A stretch of 64,000 nt of DNA from Hansschlegelia beijingensis. Its GTDB lineage: Bacteria > Pseudomonadota > Alphaproteobacteria > Rhizobiales > Methylopilaceae. Each line of letters begins with the position of its first letter. The first letter of the stretch is position 1. Of the stretch, positions 51,033-62,707 are shown in pieces. The stretch lies in assembly GCF_014196425.1 (NCBI RefSeq), contig NZ_JACIDR010000006.1:124001-188000 (forward strand), read 5' to 3'. Made by a program: the position numbers and the translations under genes. The notes below the pieces were generated by a model, which worked only from the letters and a program-made list of their open reading frames with translations, had not been told where the DNA came from and did no database searches.

Positions 51033-52238
51033 ATGACGGGACAAGACACGGCCGCTCACGGCTGGGATGAGGCGCGCCCGACCGCGCGGCTTCTGCTGGC
51101 GGACGGCACCCTGATCGAAGGCCAGGGCATCGGAGCCGAAGGGATCGCGGCGGGCGAGCTCTGCTTCAACACCGCGATGACGGGTTATCAGGAAATCCTG
51201 ACCGACCCGTCCTATGCGGGCCAGATCATCACCTTCACCTTCCCCCACATCGGCAATGTCGGGGTCAACGACGACGACGTCGAGACCATCAACGCCGCCG
51301 CCTCGTCGGGCGTGCGCGGCGCGGTGTTCGCGGCCGACGTCACCTCTCCGTCCAACTGGCGGGCGACCCGCGACCTCGACGCCTGGCTGAAGGCGCGCGG
51401 CATCGTCGGGGTTGCGGGCGTCGACACCCGCGCGCTGACGGCGCTGATCCGCGAGAAGGGCGCCGCCAACGCGGTCATCGCGCACGCGCCCGACGGCCGG
51501 TTCGACGAGGCGGTCCTGAAGGCCGAGCTTGAGGGCTTCCCCGGGCTCGAAGGCCAGGACCTCGTGCCGCTCGTCGCCGCGACGCAGCGCTACGAGTGGG
51601 ACGAGGGCGGCTGGACCTGGCCCGGCCAGGCCGAGCCCGGCGCCTATGGCAAGCGCCCGGAGGGCGAGGCCAAGCGGGTCGTGGCGATCGACTACGGGCT
51701 GAAGCGCAACATCCTTCGCATGCTGACCGCCGCGGGCTGCGAGGTCACCGTGCTGCCGCCGACCGCGACCGCCGAGGAGGTGCTGGCGCTGGAGCCGGAC
51801 GGCGTGTTCCTGTCGAACGGCCCGGGCGATCCGGCCGCGACCGGCGCCTATGCGGTGCCCATGATCCAGGGCGTTCTGGAGAAGAAGGTGCCGACCTTCG
51901 GCATCTGCCTCGGCCACCAGATGCTGGCGCTCGCGGTCGGCGCGAACACCCAGAAGATGCATCAGGGCCATCATGGCGCGAATCATCCGGTGAAGGACCT
52001 GATCACCGGCAAGGTCGAGATCACCTCGATGAACCATGGCTTCGCGGTCGATCGCGACACCCTGCCGGAGACCGCGCGCGAGACCCACGTCTCGCTGTTC
52101 GACGGCTCGAATTGCGGGCTTGAACTCACGGACCGCCCGGCCTTTTCGGTGCAGCATCACCCGGAGGCCTCGCCGGGCCCGCAGGACAGCCACTACCTCT
52201 TCCACCGCTTCGTCGAGATGATGAACAAGCGGGCGTAA
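51033..52238 (+). CDS. carA: Carbamoyl phosphate synthetase, small (glutaminase) subunit
   Basis: Supplies ammonia from glutamine to CarB for arginine and pyrimidine synthesis. 401 residues: an N-terminal CarA domain (to about 205, FNTAMTGYQEILTDPSY and GVAGVDTRALTALIRE) and a C-terminal class I glutamine amidotransferase with the nucleophile Cys292 in PTFGICLGHQMLALA, plus His and Glu in FSVQHHPEASPGP. Unlike in E. coli, carB is not adjacent but lies about 4.3 kb downstream with the cold-shock and SDR genes between. A short gene of unknown role follows at 12 bp. Confidence 0.97.
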   Translation: MTGQDTAAHGWDEARPTARLLLADGTLIEGQGIGAEGIAAGELCFNTAMTGYQEILTDPSYAGQIITFTFPHIGNVGVNDDDVETINAAASSGVRGAVFAADVTSPSNWRATRDLDAWLKARGIVGVAGVDTRALTALIREKGAANAVIAHAPDGRFDEAVLKAELEGFPGLEGQDLVPLVAATQRYEWDEGGWTWPGQAEPGAYGKRPEGEAKRVVAIDYGLKRNILRMLTAAGCEVTVLPPTATAEEVLALEPDGVFLSNGPGDPAATGAYAVPMIQGVLEKKVPTFGICLGHQMLALAVGANTQKMHQGHHGANHPVKDLITGKVEITSMNHGFAVDRDTLPETARETHVSLFDGSNCGLELTDRPAFSVQHHPEASPGPQDSHYLFHRFVEMMNKRA

Positions 52239-52250
52239 GGACCCACGCGG

Positions 52251-52757
52251 ATGACGGCGCGCAGACTAGGCCTTCTCGCCCTGTTCGCCGTCATTCTGGC
52301 CGGGGCCGGCGGCGCCTTGCTGCTGTGGCCGGCCGAGGAGGCCAGCCCGCCCGAGCCGCGCCAGGCGCAGGATTCCGGCGGAACCCGGCTCTACTGCCAG
52401 TTCTACGTGTTCGTCGAACAGCGGCCCCGGGTCGCCTTCTATTTCGAGGTCGACCGGGAAGGCCCGGCCCCGCGCTTCCGCCAGATCTATGTCGCCGAGG
52501 ACAGTGGCGAGCGCGCCGATTTCGACGGCGTCTCCGAGCCGCGTCCCGAGTGGACGTTCAGCGCCTCCGATCCGGCGCGCATCTCCTCCCGCATCGTCGT
52601 GCCGGACGCGTCGCAGGCCGCGCAGCATGAGGAAGAGATCGCCATCGAGCTCCACCGGTACGAGCCCAGGGCGGATGGGCCGGTCTGGTTCGAGGCGAGC
52701 CTCAAGAACGTCCACTTCCAGAACCTGCCCGGCAAATGCCGGCAGAGCGGCGAATGA
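52251..52757 (+). CDS. Membrane-anchored protein of unknown function
   Basis: 168 residues. A short cytoplasmic RR start and one hydrophobic helix (about 5-25) serve as signal anchor, then a periplasmic domain with a YCQFYVFVEQRPRVAFYFEVDRE strand-rich core in pieces (Tyr/Phe-rich) and two Cys (YCQF and GKCRQ) near its ends, which could form one disulphide. I recognise no family. It begins 12 bp after carA and overlaps the acetyltransferase gene by ATGA, so it probably is the second gene of a carA operon. Confidence 0.7.
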   Translation: MTARRLGLLALFAVILAGAGGALLLWPAEEASPPEPRQAQDSGGTRLYCQFYVFVEQRPRVAFYFEVDREGPAPRFRQIYVAEDSGERADFDGVSEPRPEWTFSASDPARISSRIVVPDASQAAQHEEEIAIELHRYEPRADGPVWFEASLKNVHFQNLPGKCRQSGE

Positions 52758-53272
52758 GCGGACCGCTGCGCGTTCGCGACGCGCTCGATTCGGACATGGC
52801 GGCGGTCCAGCGCATCTATGAGCCGGAGACGCTGGCCGGTTTCGCCACCTTCGAGCTGGAGCCCCCGAGCGTCGACGAGATGGCCCGCCGGCGCGACGCC
52901 ATCATCGCCGCCGGGCGTCCCTACCTCGTCGCCGAGCGCGACGGCCGCGTGCTCGGATACGCCTATGCCGCGGAATATCGCGCGCGGCCGGCCTACCGCC
53001 ACACGGTGGAGGATTCCGTCTACGTGTCCGCCGAAGCCCAGGGCCAGGGCGTCGGAAGCGCCCTGCTCGCGGAGCTGATCGCCCGCTGCGAAACCGGGCC
53101 GTGGCGGCAGATGGTGGCCGTGATCGGCGATTCGGCCAACGCCGGGTCGATCGCTCTGCACCGGCGGCTGGGGTTCCGGCATGTCGGGGTGCTCGAGGCG
53201 GTCGGCTTCAAGCTCGGACGCTGGGTCGACACGGTGCTGATGCAGCGGCCGCTCGGAGGGCGCGTGGAGTGA
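52754..53272 (+). CDS. GNAT N-acetyltransferase (phosphinothricin/methionine-sulfoximine type)
   Basis: 172 residues from ATG 52754. The GNAT acetyl-CoA motif A is VSAEAQGQGVGSALLAELIA (about 93-112), with RDALDSDMAAVQRIYE at the start and GSIALHRRLGFRHVGVLEAVGFKLGRWVDTVLMQ (two pieces) at the end, the pattern of PAT/MnaT-type acetyltransferases that modify amino groups of phosphinothricin or methionine sulfoximine. Native substrate uncertain. ATGA overlap with the gene upstream and GTGA with the transporter downstream. Confidence 0.85.
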   Translation: MSGPLRVRDALDSDMAAVQRIYEPETLAGFATFELEPPSVDEMARRRDAIIAAGRPYLVAERDGRVLGYAYAAEYRARPAYRHTVEDSVYVSAEAQGQGVGSALLAELIARCETGPWRQMVAVIGDSANAGSIALHRRLGFRHVGVLEAVGFKLGRWVDTVLMQRPLGGRVE

Positions 53273-54444
53273 TCAGCCGCGGCGTCGTCCTCCGGCTCGG
53301 CGTCGGCCAGCTGATCTGCTGGGGATCGACCTTCTATCTGATCGGCGCCTTCGGCGACCGGATCGCCGCCGATTTCGGCTGGAGCCTGATCGAGACGCAG
53401 GCCGGCTTTTCGCTCGCGCTGCTGACGATGGGCGTGGTCTCGACGGCCGCGGGACGGATGATCGACCGTCACGGCGGCCGGATCGCGATGGTCTGCGGAT
53501 CGCTGCTCGCGGCTTCGGGCTGCGCCGCGCTGGCGGCCGCCGCCGGCCCGATCAGCTACGGGGCCGCCTGGATCGTGCTGGGCGTCGCGATGCGGCTCTG
53601 CCTCTACGACGCGGCCTTCGCGGCGCTGGCGCGCATCGGCGGCCCGGAAGCCCGGCGGGCCATGTCCCAGATCACGCTGCTGGGCGGCCTCGCCTCGACC
53701 GTGTTCTGGCCGCTCGGGGCGGTGCTCGCCGATGCGTATGGCTGGCGCGCCGCCTGCCTCGTCTTCGCCGCCTGCGCCCTGCTGACGACGCCGCTGCACT
53801 GGACGATCCCGCAGGCGCGGTTCGCCGCTCCCGAGGAGCCGTCAGGGCCGGAGGAGGAGCTGAGCTCCGCGCCGCGCTCCGATCTCGCCGCCGCCATTCT
53901 GTTCGCCTCCGTGGTCGCGCTCTCGAACGCGCTGCACTACGGCATGTCGGCGCACATCATCGGCGTGCTTGGCGGCCTCGGCGTCGCGGCGGGCGCGACG
54001 GCCTGGATCGCCGCCCTGCGGGGGATCGGCCAGTCCGCGGCGCGGCTCTGCGAAGTCCTGTTCGGCCGCAGGCTCCGTCCGGTCGACCTCAACCTCGCCG
54101 CGGCGGCAGGGCTCGTCGTGTCTTTCGTGGTGGGGTTCTGGAGCGGTGCGTCGCTCGCCACGGCGGCCATGTTCTCGCTGATCTATGGCGGAGCGGCCGG
54201 CCTGCTGACCATCACGCGCGGCACCCTGCCCCTCGCGCTGTTCGACCCGGCGCGCTACGGCGCCGTGGTGGGACGGCTGATCGCGCCGAGCTTCTTCGCC
54301 TCGGCCGCGGCGCCTGTCGCCTACGGGGCGGCGATCGAGCGCTTCGGGGCTCCGGGAGCGATGTGGCTGTCGCTCGCGCTCGGCGCGAGCACGCTCGCCG
54401 CAGCGGTCGGGCTCAAGCGCCTCTCGCTTCGCGCGGCGCGCTGA
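53269..54444 (+). CDS. Major facilitator superfamily transporter
   Basis: 391 residues, about 12 membrane helices, hydrophilic loop near residue 195 (EEPSGPEEELSSAPR). The N-terminal half has the MFS loop DRHGGRIAMVCGSLL (about 64-78). GTG start at 53269 overlaps the acetyltransferase stop by GTGA, with GGAGGG upstream, so the pair is likely coexpressed: the enzyme could modify a compound that the transporter then moves. Substrate not readable. The longer upstream frame belongs to the acetyltransferase region in another reading frame. Confidence 0.85.
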   Translation: MISRGVVLRLGVGQLICWGSTFYLIGAFGDRIAADFGWSLIETQAGFSLALLTMGVVSTAAGRMIDRHGGRIAMVCGSLLAASGCAALAAAAGPISYGAAWIVLGVAMRLCLYDAAFAALARIGGPEARRAMSQITLLGGLASTVFWPLGAVLADAYGWRAACLVFAACALLTTPLHWTIPQARFAAPEEPSGPEEELSSAPRSDLAAAILFASVVALSNALHYGMSAHIIGVLGGLGVAAGATAWIAALRGIGQSAARLCEVLFGRRLRPVDLNLAAAAGLVVSFVVGFWSGASLATAAMFSLIYGGAAGLLTITRGTLPLALFDPARYGAVVGRLIAPSFFASAAAPVAYGAAIERFGAPGAMWLSLALGASTLAAAVGLKRLSLRAAR

Positions 54445-54447
54445 AGC

Positions 54448-54981
54448 TCAGCGCTGCTCGCTCCACATGGTGCGGAGCCCGCCGTCGGGCCCGAACACCG
54501 GGTCCGTCGCCGGCAGAGGCACGGACGCGACGCGCGCCACCGCGGCGTCATGGTCGCCCTCGCCGGAGCGGATCAGGTCGTAAGGCTGGTCGGGCGGGTA
54601 GCAGCCGACGACCAGGAAGTCGTCGCTCGCCGAAACCTTCCTGTGCCCGGTTCCGGCGGGCAGCACGGCGACGTCGCCGGCGGCGATCCGGACGCTCTCG
54701 CCCTTCTCGCCGCCGAACTGCACCTCGGCCCAGCCGCGGGCGACGCCAAGCGCCTCATGGCAGGTTGAGTGGTAATGGTGGAAAGGGTACACGCCGTCGC
54801 GCCAGAAGCCGCCCCAGCCATTGGCCGCGAACAGCGCCTCGGCGCAGACCTCCGGCGCCTCGCCGGAGGCGTCGAACGCCTGCCTGTGGAGCAGCAGCGC
54901 GAAAGCCGGGTGGTTCGGCGTGGAACCGTCGTCCGTGAAGCGAAACTCGTCCGTCGAGACCGTCTCGTCCGATGACTTCAA
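54448..54981 (-). CDS. Cupin-domain protein (YjlB-like)
   Basis: 177 residues of the single-domain cupin fold. Metal ligand candidates are the His in FHHYHSTCHEALGVARG (about 67-83) and the second motif in AAGDVAVLPAGTGHRKVSAS (about 100-119). The fold and the pattern PFHHYHSTCHE fit YjlB-like proteins, with unclear chemistry. The start reads TTG at 54981 with AGGAG eleven bases upstream; a later ATG would cut into the family-conserved part. It converges with the transporter gene (3-bp gap). Confidence 0.72.
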   Translation of the reverse strand: MKSSDETVSTDEFRFTDDGSTPNHPAFALLLHRQAFDASGEAPEVCAEALFAANGWGGFWRDGVYPFHHYHSTCHEALGVARGWAEVQFGGEKGESVRIAAGDVAVLPAGTGHRKVSASDDFLVVGCYPPDQPYDLIRSGEGDHDAAVARVASVPLPATDPVFGPDGGLRTMWSEQR

Positions 54982-55074
54982 CGCCGTGATCTCCTACGAA
55001 ACGAACGCCGCAGAGGGCTCCTGAACAACGATCCGGCCGTTCCGAGGTTCCCCTTAAGGAGCGGCGGCGCCGTC

Positions 55075-55103
55075 TTGACGAACCCCTGCCCCTGTGCGCC
55101 ATA
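55075..55103 (+). promoter_or_regulatory. Candidate promoter of the cold-shock gene
   Basis: TTGACG (55075-55080), a 17-base spacer and GCCATA (55098-55103). The expected transcription start near 55110 leaves a leader of about 160 nt, close to that of classic cspA mRNAs. Pattern-based. Confidence 0.4.
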
Positions 55104-55270
55104 GTCGCGGTTGCAATCAGATTTTGGATGTCCGGACTGGCTTGCATACGGCGACCGCCGAAGCTCCCGCCTCCACGACACGCACCAAAGTTCGGATTGT
55201 GCCCGGCCGGCCGCCTCTGCAGGGGCTTCCGTCCAACTGCGCACATGCGCTTGTCTCAAGGGGATAAGAA
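55104..55270 (+). promoter_or_regulatory. Long 5' leader of the cold-shock mRNA
   Basis: The stretch between the predicted transcription start and the csp ATG has no gene. Long leaders in cspA-type genes fold differently with temperature and control translation. A good ribosome site (AAGGGGAT) ends the leader. The temperature role here is inferred from the family. Confidence 0.35.
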
Positions 55271-55474
55271 ATGCCCAGCGGTACCGTAAAGTTCTTCAAC
55301 ACGCAGAAAGGCTACGGCTTCATCCAGCCGACCGACGGCTCCAAGGACGTGTTCGTCCACATCTCCGACGTCGAGCGCTCCGGCCTGCACACCCTCGTCG
55401 AGGGCCAGAAGGTCGGCTTCGAGGTGGTCATGGACCGCGGCAAGACCAAGGCGGCGAACCTCCGCGCGGAGTGA
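55271..55474 (+). CDS. Cold-shock protein (CspA family)
   Basis: 67-residue OB-fold RNA chaperone. RNP1 KGYGFIQP (about 13-20) and RNP2 DVFVHISDV (about 26-34) are intact, with TVKFFNTQ at the start. It is expected to keep mRNA unfolded, often at low temperature. Preceded by a long leader and followed by a strong terminator, so it is a single-gene transcript. Which paralogue (CspA, CspC) cannot be told from this window. Confidence 0.95.
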   Translation: MPSGTVKFFNTQKGYGFIQPTDGSKDVFVHISDVERSGLHTLVEGQKVGFEVVMDRGKTKAANLRAE

Positions 55475-55508
55475 TCGCGGCTTCGGCCGACCGGCGACAG
55501 AGTTTCCG

Positions 55509-55539
55509 CGGGGCGCCCACAGGGCGCCCCGTTTGTTTT
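55509..55539 (+). terminator. Rho-independent terminator of the cold-shock gene
   Basis: A 10-bp GC stem (55509-55518 with 55522-55531) and a 3-base loop, followed by TTTGTTTT. This is the clearest terminator in the window. Confidence 0.85.
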
Positions 55540-55550
55540 GGCGCGGCCGC

Positions 55551-56336
55551 TCAGGTCGTGCGCTGCATCTCGTGGGCGATCCGGCGGGTCAGGCCGCGCG
55601 AGCCGAGCCGGGTCATGAACGCGCCGATCTTGGGCAGCGCGCCCGGGATCACGATCGCCTTGCCCTTCTGAAAGCCCTCGAACCCGGCCTTGGCCGCGGC
55701 TTCGGCCGACACGACCCCGGTCTTGAACAGCTGCGCGTCGCCCATGCCCGCCACGTGCCCGAACTCGGTCGGCACGGGGCCCGGGCAGAGCGCGGTGACC
55801 GTCACGCCGCTGCGCTTCGATTCCTCGTAGAGCGCCTCCGAGAACGACAGCAGGAAGGCCTTGGTGGCGTAGTAGACCGCCATTTCGGGGCCCGCCTGAA
55901 AGGCCGCGAGCGACGCCACGTTGAGGACGCCACCGCGGCCGCGCGCCATCATTCCGGGGAGAAAGAAGCCCGCCAGCGCCGTGGGCGCCGCGACGTTCAC
56001 CTGGATCATCTCCAGCTGGCGGTCGAGGGGCAGCTTCACGAAGGGCCCGCGCAGGCCGAAGCCGGCGTTGTTGACCAGCACGTCGACGACATGGCCCCGC
56101 CGGCCGATCTCGATCGCGAACTCCTTCACGCCCTCGGGCGTGGCGAGATCCGCCGGCGCCGCCACGGCGCTGACGCCATGCCTGCCCAAAAGCTCCTGGG
56201 CGAGCGCCTTCAGCCGGTCCTCGCGCCGGGCCGCGAGCACGAGGTCGTCGCCATGCGCGGCGAACAGCCGGGCGAGTTCGAGTCCGATCCCCGACGACGC
56301 TCCCGTGATGAGGACGGTCCGGCGCTGCGCAGTCAT
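55551..56336 (-). CDS. Short-chain dehydrogenase/reductase
   Basis: Classical SDR of 261 residues. NAD(P)-binding TGASSGIGLELARLFA (about 11-26), NNAG in VDVLVNNAGFG, catalytic Ser in VASLAAFQ and Tyr-Lys in VYYATKAFLLSF. Substrate unknown. ATG at 56336 with GGAG upstream; the in-frame ATG at 56432 is rejected because its extra residues lie in the carB promoter spacer. Convergent with the cold-shock gene and divergent from carB. Confidence 0.85.
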   Translation of the reverse strand: MTAQRRTVLITGASSGIGLELARLFAAHGDDLVLAARREDRLKALAQELLGRHGVSAVAAPADLATPEGVKEFAIEIGRRGHVVDVLVNNAGFGLRGPFVKLPLDRQLEMIQVNVAAPTALAGFFLPGMMARGRGGVLNVASLAAFQAGPEMAVYYATKAFLLSFSEALYEESKRSGVTVTALCPGPVPTEFGHVAGMGDAQLFKTGVVSAEAAAKAGFEGFQKGKAIVIPGALPKIGAFMTRLGSRGLTRRIAHEMQRTT

Positions 56337-56500
56337 GATAGGTTCTCCACTGTCGGTCGCGAAGCCGACTTGCATATCGCTGAACGCTTCCCTGCCAGCG
56401 GCCGACTGTGTATGGAACGCCTTCAGCCACACAATCGCTCTTCACATGCCACGCGGCGCGCGGCCTGGCCCCTTCGCGCCGCCCCGGAAAGCCCTGTTTC

Positions 56501-59824
<3,324 letters not shown>

Positions 59825-59890
59825 ACCGGCCCCCGCCGAAAGAAAGATGGAACGGCGGCTGGGCTTCCGGCGTTTATGGCGTCACGTGCG

Positions 59891-59920
59891 CGCCCCTCGG
59901 TTCGAGGGGCGTTGCGTTTG
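59891..59920 (+). terminator. Terminator hairpin between carB and greA
   Basis: CGCCCCTCG (59891-59899) and CGAGGGGCG (59903-59911) form a perfect 9-bp stem with a 3-base loop, followed by TTGCGTTTG. The short T-rich tail makes it a probable, maybe partial, terminator, separating carB from greA expression. Confidence 0.6.
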
Positions 59921-59940
59921 TAGTGTCGAGAGAGACTGAG

Positions 59941-60414
59941 ATGGACAAGATCCCGATGACCGCCGCAGGTCATGCGGCGCTGGAAGCGGAGCTGAAGCAC
60001 CGCGCCTCGAGCGAGCGGCCGCGCATCATCGCGGCCATCTCCGAGGCCCGCTCGCACGGCGACCTTTCCGAGAACGCCGAGTACCACGCGGCGAAGGAAC
60101 AGCAGAGCCTGAACGAGGGCCGCATCGCCGAGCTCGAGAACATGATCGCCCGCGCGGAGGTCATCGACGTCTCCAAGCTGCAGGGCGACACCATCACGTT
60201 CGGCGCCACCGTGACGGTCGTGGACGAGGACACCGACGAGGAGAAGGTCTACCAGATCGTCGGCGAGGCCGAGTCCGACGTGAAGCAGGGCCGGGTTTCG
60301 ATCGGCTCGCCGATCGCGCGCGCGCTCGTCGGCAAGAAGGTCGGCGACACGGTCGAGGTGGCCACTCCGGGCGGCGGCAAGAGCTACGAGGTCCTGAGCG
60401 TTCGCTTCGCCTGA
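59941..60414 (+). CDS. greA: Transcript cleavage factor GreA
   Basis: Rescues backtracked RNA polymerase by stimulating RNA cleavage. 157 residues, normal. N-terminal coiled coil with the acidic tip [20 protein letters not shown], whose Asp41 and Glu44 region inserts into the secondary channel, and a C-terminal FKBP-like domain (from about 80) with [21 protein letters not shown] and [24 protein letters not shown] 59941 chosen at the canonical [12 protein letters not shown]. The longer frame reads into the spacer with hairpin. Confidence 0.96.
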   Translation: MDKIPMTAAGHAALEAELKHRASSERPRIIAAISEARSHGDLSENAEYHAAKEQQSLNEGRIAELENMIARAEVIDVSKLQGDTITFGATVTVVDEDTDEEKVYQIVGEAESDVKQGRVSIGSPIARALVGKKVGDTVEVATPGGGKSYEVLSVRFA

Positions 60415-60458
60415 CGCCTGAACCAGGCGCGGCGGGCTTCACGCCCAAGGCCCAAAAG

Positions 60459-60494
60459 AAAACGCCCGGCGCGCGCTTCGCGGCCGGGCGTTTT
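60459..60494. terminator. Bidirectional terminator behind greA
   Basis: AAAACGCCCGGC (60459-60470) pairs with GCCGGGCGTTTT (60483-60494) around a 12-base loop. Each strand ends in a T4 tract beside the stem, so it can serve greA and the small protein gene converging from the other side. Confidence 0.75.
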
Positions 60495-60514
60495 GCTGTC
60501 TGGGCGGCTGGCGG

Positions 60515-60682
60515 TCAGCGAGCGAAGAAGACCAGCCAGATGATGGCCATCGCGGCCGTCGCGGCCACCACCCCGACGATGACCACGATCGGCATGCCGC
60601 GCGGCGCGTCGGTTCCCTGCTTGGCCTCGACGTGGTTCAGCTGCTTTCCGTGCTCGCCCGGCGTGTTGATCTGCGCGCTCAT
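60515..60682 (-). CDS. 55-residue single-pass membrane protein, unknown
   Basis: A short ORF not long enough for automatic lists. ATG at 60682 with AGGAG in the right place upstream, TGA at 60515-60517. The first 30 residues are polar (SAQINTPGEHGKQLN, then HVEAKQGTDAPRG); residues about 31-54 form one membrane helix (MPIVVIVGVVAATAAMAII) ending in WLVFFAR. The layout is that of a tail-anchored protein with a cytoplasmic head. GC-rich codons support coding. It ends at a shared terminator with greA. No family recognised. Confidence 0.65.
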   Translation of the reverse strand: MSAQINTPGEHGKQLNHVEAKQGTDAPRGMPIVVIVGVVAATAAMAIIWLVFFAR

Positions 60683-60805
60683 CCATGTCTCCTGATCGCC
60701 CGTTCCGGGCCGTACTCAGGGAAACAACGTTTCAACGCCTGATCTGATCCATCGCGACCGGAATGAAGTCGTCGCCCTGAGATGACGAAGCCGTCAGCGC
60801 GCGGC

Positions 60806-61696
60806 TCAGAACTGCCAGCGCTGCGCCATCTCGACCAGGAAGTCCCGGAAGACGTGGATGCGCGCGACGTTCTTGAGCTCTTCCGGGTATACGAAATAGG
60901 CCTCGAGGGTCGGCATCTCGTCGCCGTCGAGCACGCGCTGCAGCTGGGAGCTCTCCTCGACAACGTAGTCCGGGAGCACCGCCAGCCCGACGCCGGTCTC
61001 CGCGGCGTGCTTGATCGCGGTCAGGCTGTTGGCGACGAGGCTCGCGGCCCGGGGATTGCCGGGCGTCCGCGCCGCTGTCTTCAGCCAGTTGATGCTCTGC
61101 AGGAACGGCGGGACGGGTCCGCCGAACTCGATCAGGCGGTGCTTCTGGAGATCGTCCAGGGTCGCCGGCCGGCCGTGCTTCTTGAGGTAATCGGCCGAGG
61201 CGTAGACGTGGTAGTGCACGGTGAACAGCCGCCGCTGGATCAGGTCGGGCTGCGTCGGCGCGCGCAGGCGGATCGCGACGTCCGCTTCGCGCATCGCGAG
61301 ATCAAGCTCGTCGTCGCTCAGGATGAGCTGGACCTGGATGTCCGGATAGGCGTCCATGAACTCGACGAGCCGCGGCGTCAGCCAGCCTGAGCCCAGTCCG
61401 ACGGTCGTCGTGACCTTCAGCACGCCGTTCGGGCGCTCGCGGCTGTCGGTAAGCATCGACCGCGCCGATTCGAGCTTCGCGAACACCTCCTGGGTGGTTC
61501 GGAACAGCAATTCGCCCTGCTCGGTCAGGATCAGGCCGCGGGCGTGGCGGTGGAACAGCGGCGTTTTAAGCTCGTGCTCCAGCGCCGAGACCTGGCGGCT
61601 GACCGCGGACTGGCTCAGCCCCAGCGTCTCGCCCGCCTTGGTGAAGCTCCCCGCATCGGCGGCGGCGTGAAAGATTCGCAGCTTGTCCCAGTCCAT
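60806..61696 (-). CDS. LysR-family transcriptional regulator
   Basis: 296 residues. The N-terminal winged helix (about 1-60) has LRIFHAAADAGSFTKAGETL and LSQSAVSRQVSALEHELKTPLF; the rest is a periplasmic-binding-protein-like effector domain. Start ATG at 61696. It lies 42 bp downstream of trxB in the same direction, so it may be part of the trxB transcript rather than divergently controlling it. The effector is not readable. Confidence 0.9.
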   Translation of the reverse strand: MDWDKLRIFHAAADAGSFTKAGETLGLSQSAVSRQVSALEHELKTPLFHRHARGLILTEQGELLFRTTQEVFAKLESARSMLTDSRERPNGVLKVTTTVGLGSGWLTPRLVEFMDAYPDIQVQLILSDDELDLAMREADVAIRLRAPTQPDLIQRRLFTVHYHVYASADYLKKHGRPATLDDLQKHRLIEFGGPVPPFLQSINWLKTAARTPGNPRAASLVANSLTAIKHAAETGVGLAVLPDYVVEESSQLQRVLDGDEMPTLEAYFVYPEELKNVARIHVFRDFLVEMAQRWQF

Positions 61697-61738
61697 TCGG
61701 TCCCCCGCAGCCGACAGACGCGGCAGCTCTCGTCGCGC

Positions 61739-62707
61739 TCAGGCGGCGGTGCGCGCCGCCTCTTCGGCCGCAAGGAAGCGCTCTGCGTCGAGCGCGGCCA
61801 TGCACCCCATGCCGGCGGCCGTGACCGCCTGGCGGTAAGTCTCGTCTGCAACGTCGCCCGCCGCAAACACTCCCGGGATATTGGTGAGCGACGTGCCCGG
61901 CTTCACCGCCAGATAGCCCGACGGCTTCATGTCCAGCTGGCCCCGGAACAGCTCGGTCGCAGGCGCATGGCCGATCGCGACGAACACGCCGTCGCAGCGG
62001 CGCACGCTCGGCGTCCCGGTGCGGGTGTCCACGAGCTTGACGCCCTCGACCTTCAGCGGCGCGCCCGAACCGAGGATCTCGCCGACGGTGGCGTTCCAGA
62101 CCACCTCGATCTTCGGATTGGCGAACACCCGGTCCTGCAGGATCCGCTCGCCGCGGAACGATTCACGGCGATGCACCAGCGTGACCTTGCTGGCGAAGTT
62201 GGTCAGGAACAGCGCCTCCTCGAGAGCGGTGTTGCCGCCGCCGACCACCACGACCTCCTTGCCGCGGAAGAAGAAGCCGTCGCAGGTCGCGCAGGCGGAG
62301 ACGCCATAGCCCTTGAAGCGCTCCTCGCTTTCGAGCCCGAGCCATCTGGCCTGCGCGCCGGTCGCGACCACGAGGGCGTCGGCCGTGATGCGGCCGGACG
62401 ACTCCGTCTCGATCACGAAGGGCCGCCGGCCCAGATCGACCTTGGAGACATGGTCGAACAGCGTGCGCGCGCCCATCCGCTCGGCCTGCAGCTGCATCTG
62501 CTCCATCAGCCAGGGGCCCTGGATCGGATCGGCGAAGCCCGGATAGTTCTCGACGTCGGTCGTGATGGTGAGCTGGCCACCGGGCTGGAGGCCCGAAATC
62601 ACCAGCGGCTCCAGCATCGCGCGCGCGGCGTAGACCGCGGCGGTCCAGCCGGCCGGCCCCGAGCCGAGGATGGCGAGGCGCACATGGCTGATCGGCTGTG
62701 TGGTCAT
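61739..62707 (-). CDS. trxB: Thioredoxin reductase
   Basis: NADPH-flavin enzyme that keeps thioredoxin reduced. 322 residues. FAD site LAILGSGPAGWTAAVYAARA (about 11-30), redox pair Cys139-Ala-Thr-Cys142 (ACATCDGFFF), NADPH site VVVVGGGNTALEEALFL and C-terminal FAD segment PGVFAAGDVADETYRQAVTAAG. All match the low-molecular-weight type. ATGA overlap with the ELM1-family gene that lies upstream. Confidence 0.96.
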   Translation of the reverse strand: MTTQPISHVRLAILGSGPAGWTAAVYAARAMLEPLVISGLQPGGQLTITTDVENYPGFADPIQGPWLMEQMQLQAERMGARTLFDHVSKVDLGRRPFVIETESSGRITADALVVATGAQARWLGLESEERFKGYGVSACATCDGFFFRGKEVVVVGGGNTALEEALFLTNFASKVTLVHRRESFRGERILQDRVFANPKIEVVWNATVGEILGSGAPLKVEGVKLVDTRTGTPSVRRCDGVFVAIGHAPATELFRGQLDMKPSGYLAVKPGTSLTNIPGVFAAGDVADETYRQAVTAAGMGCMAALDAERFLAAEEAARTAA

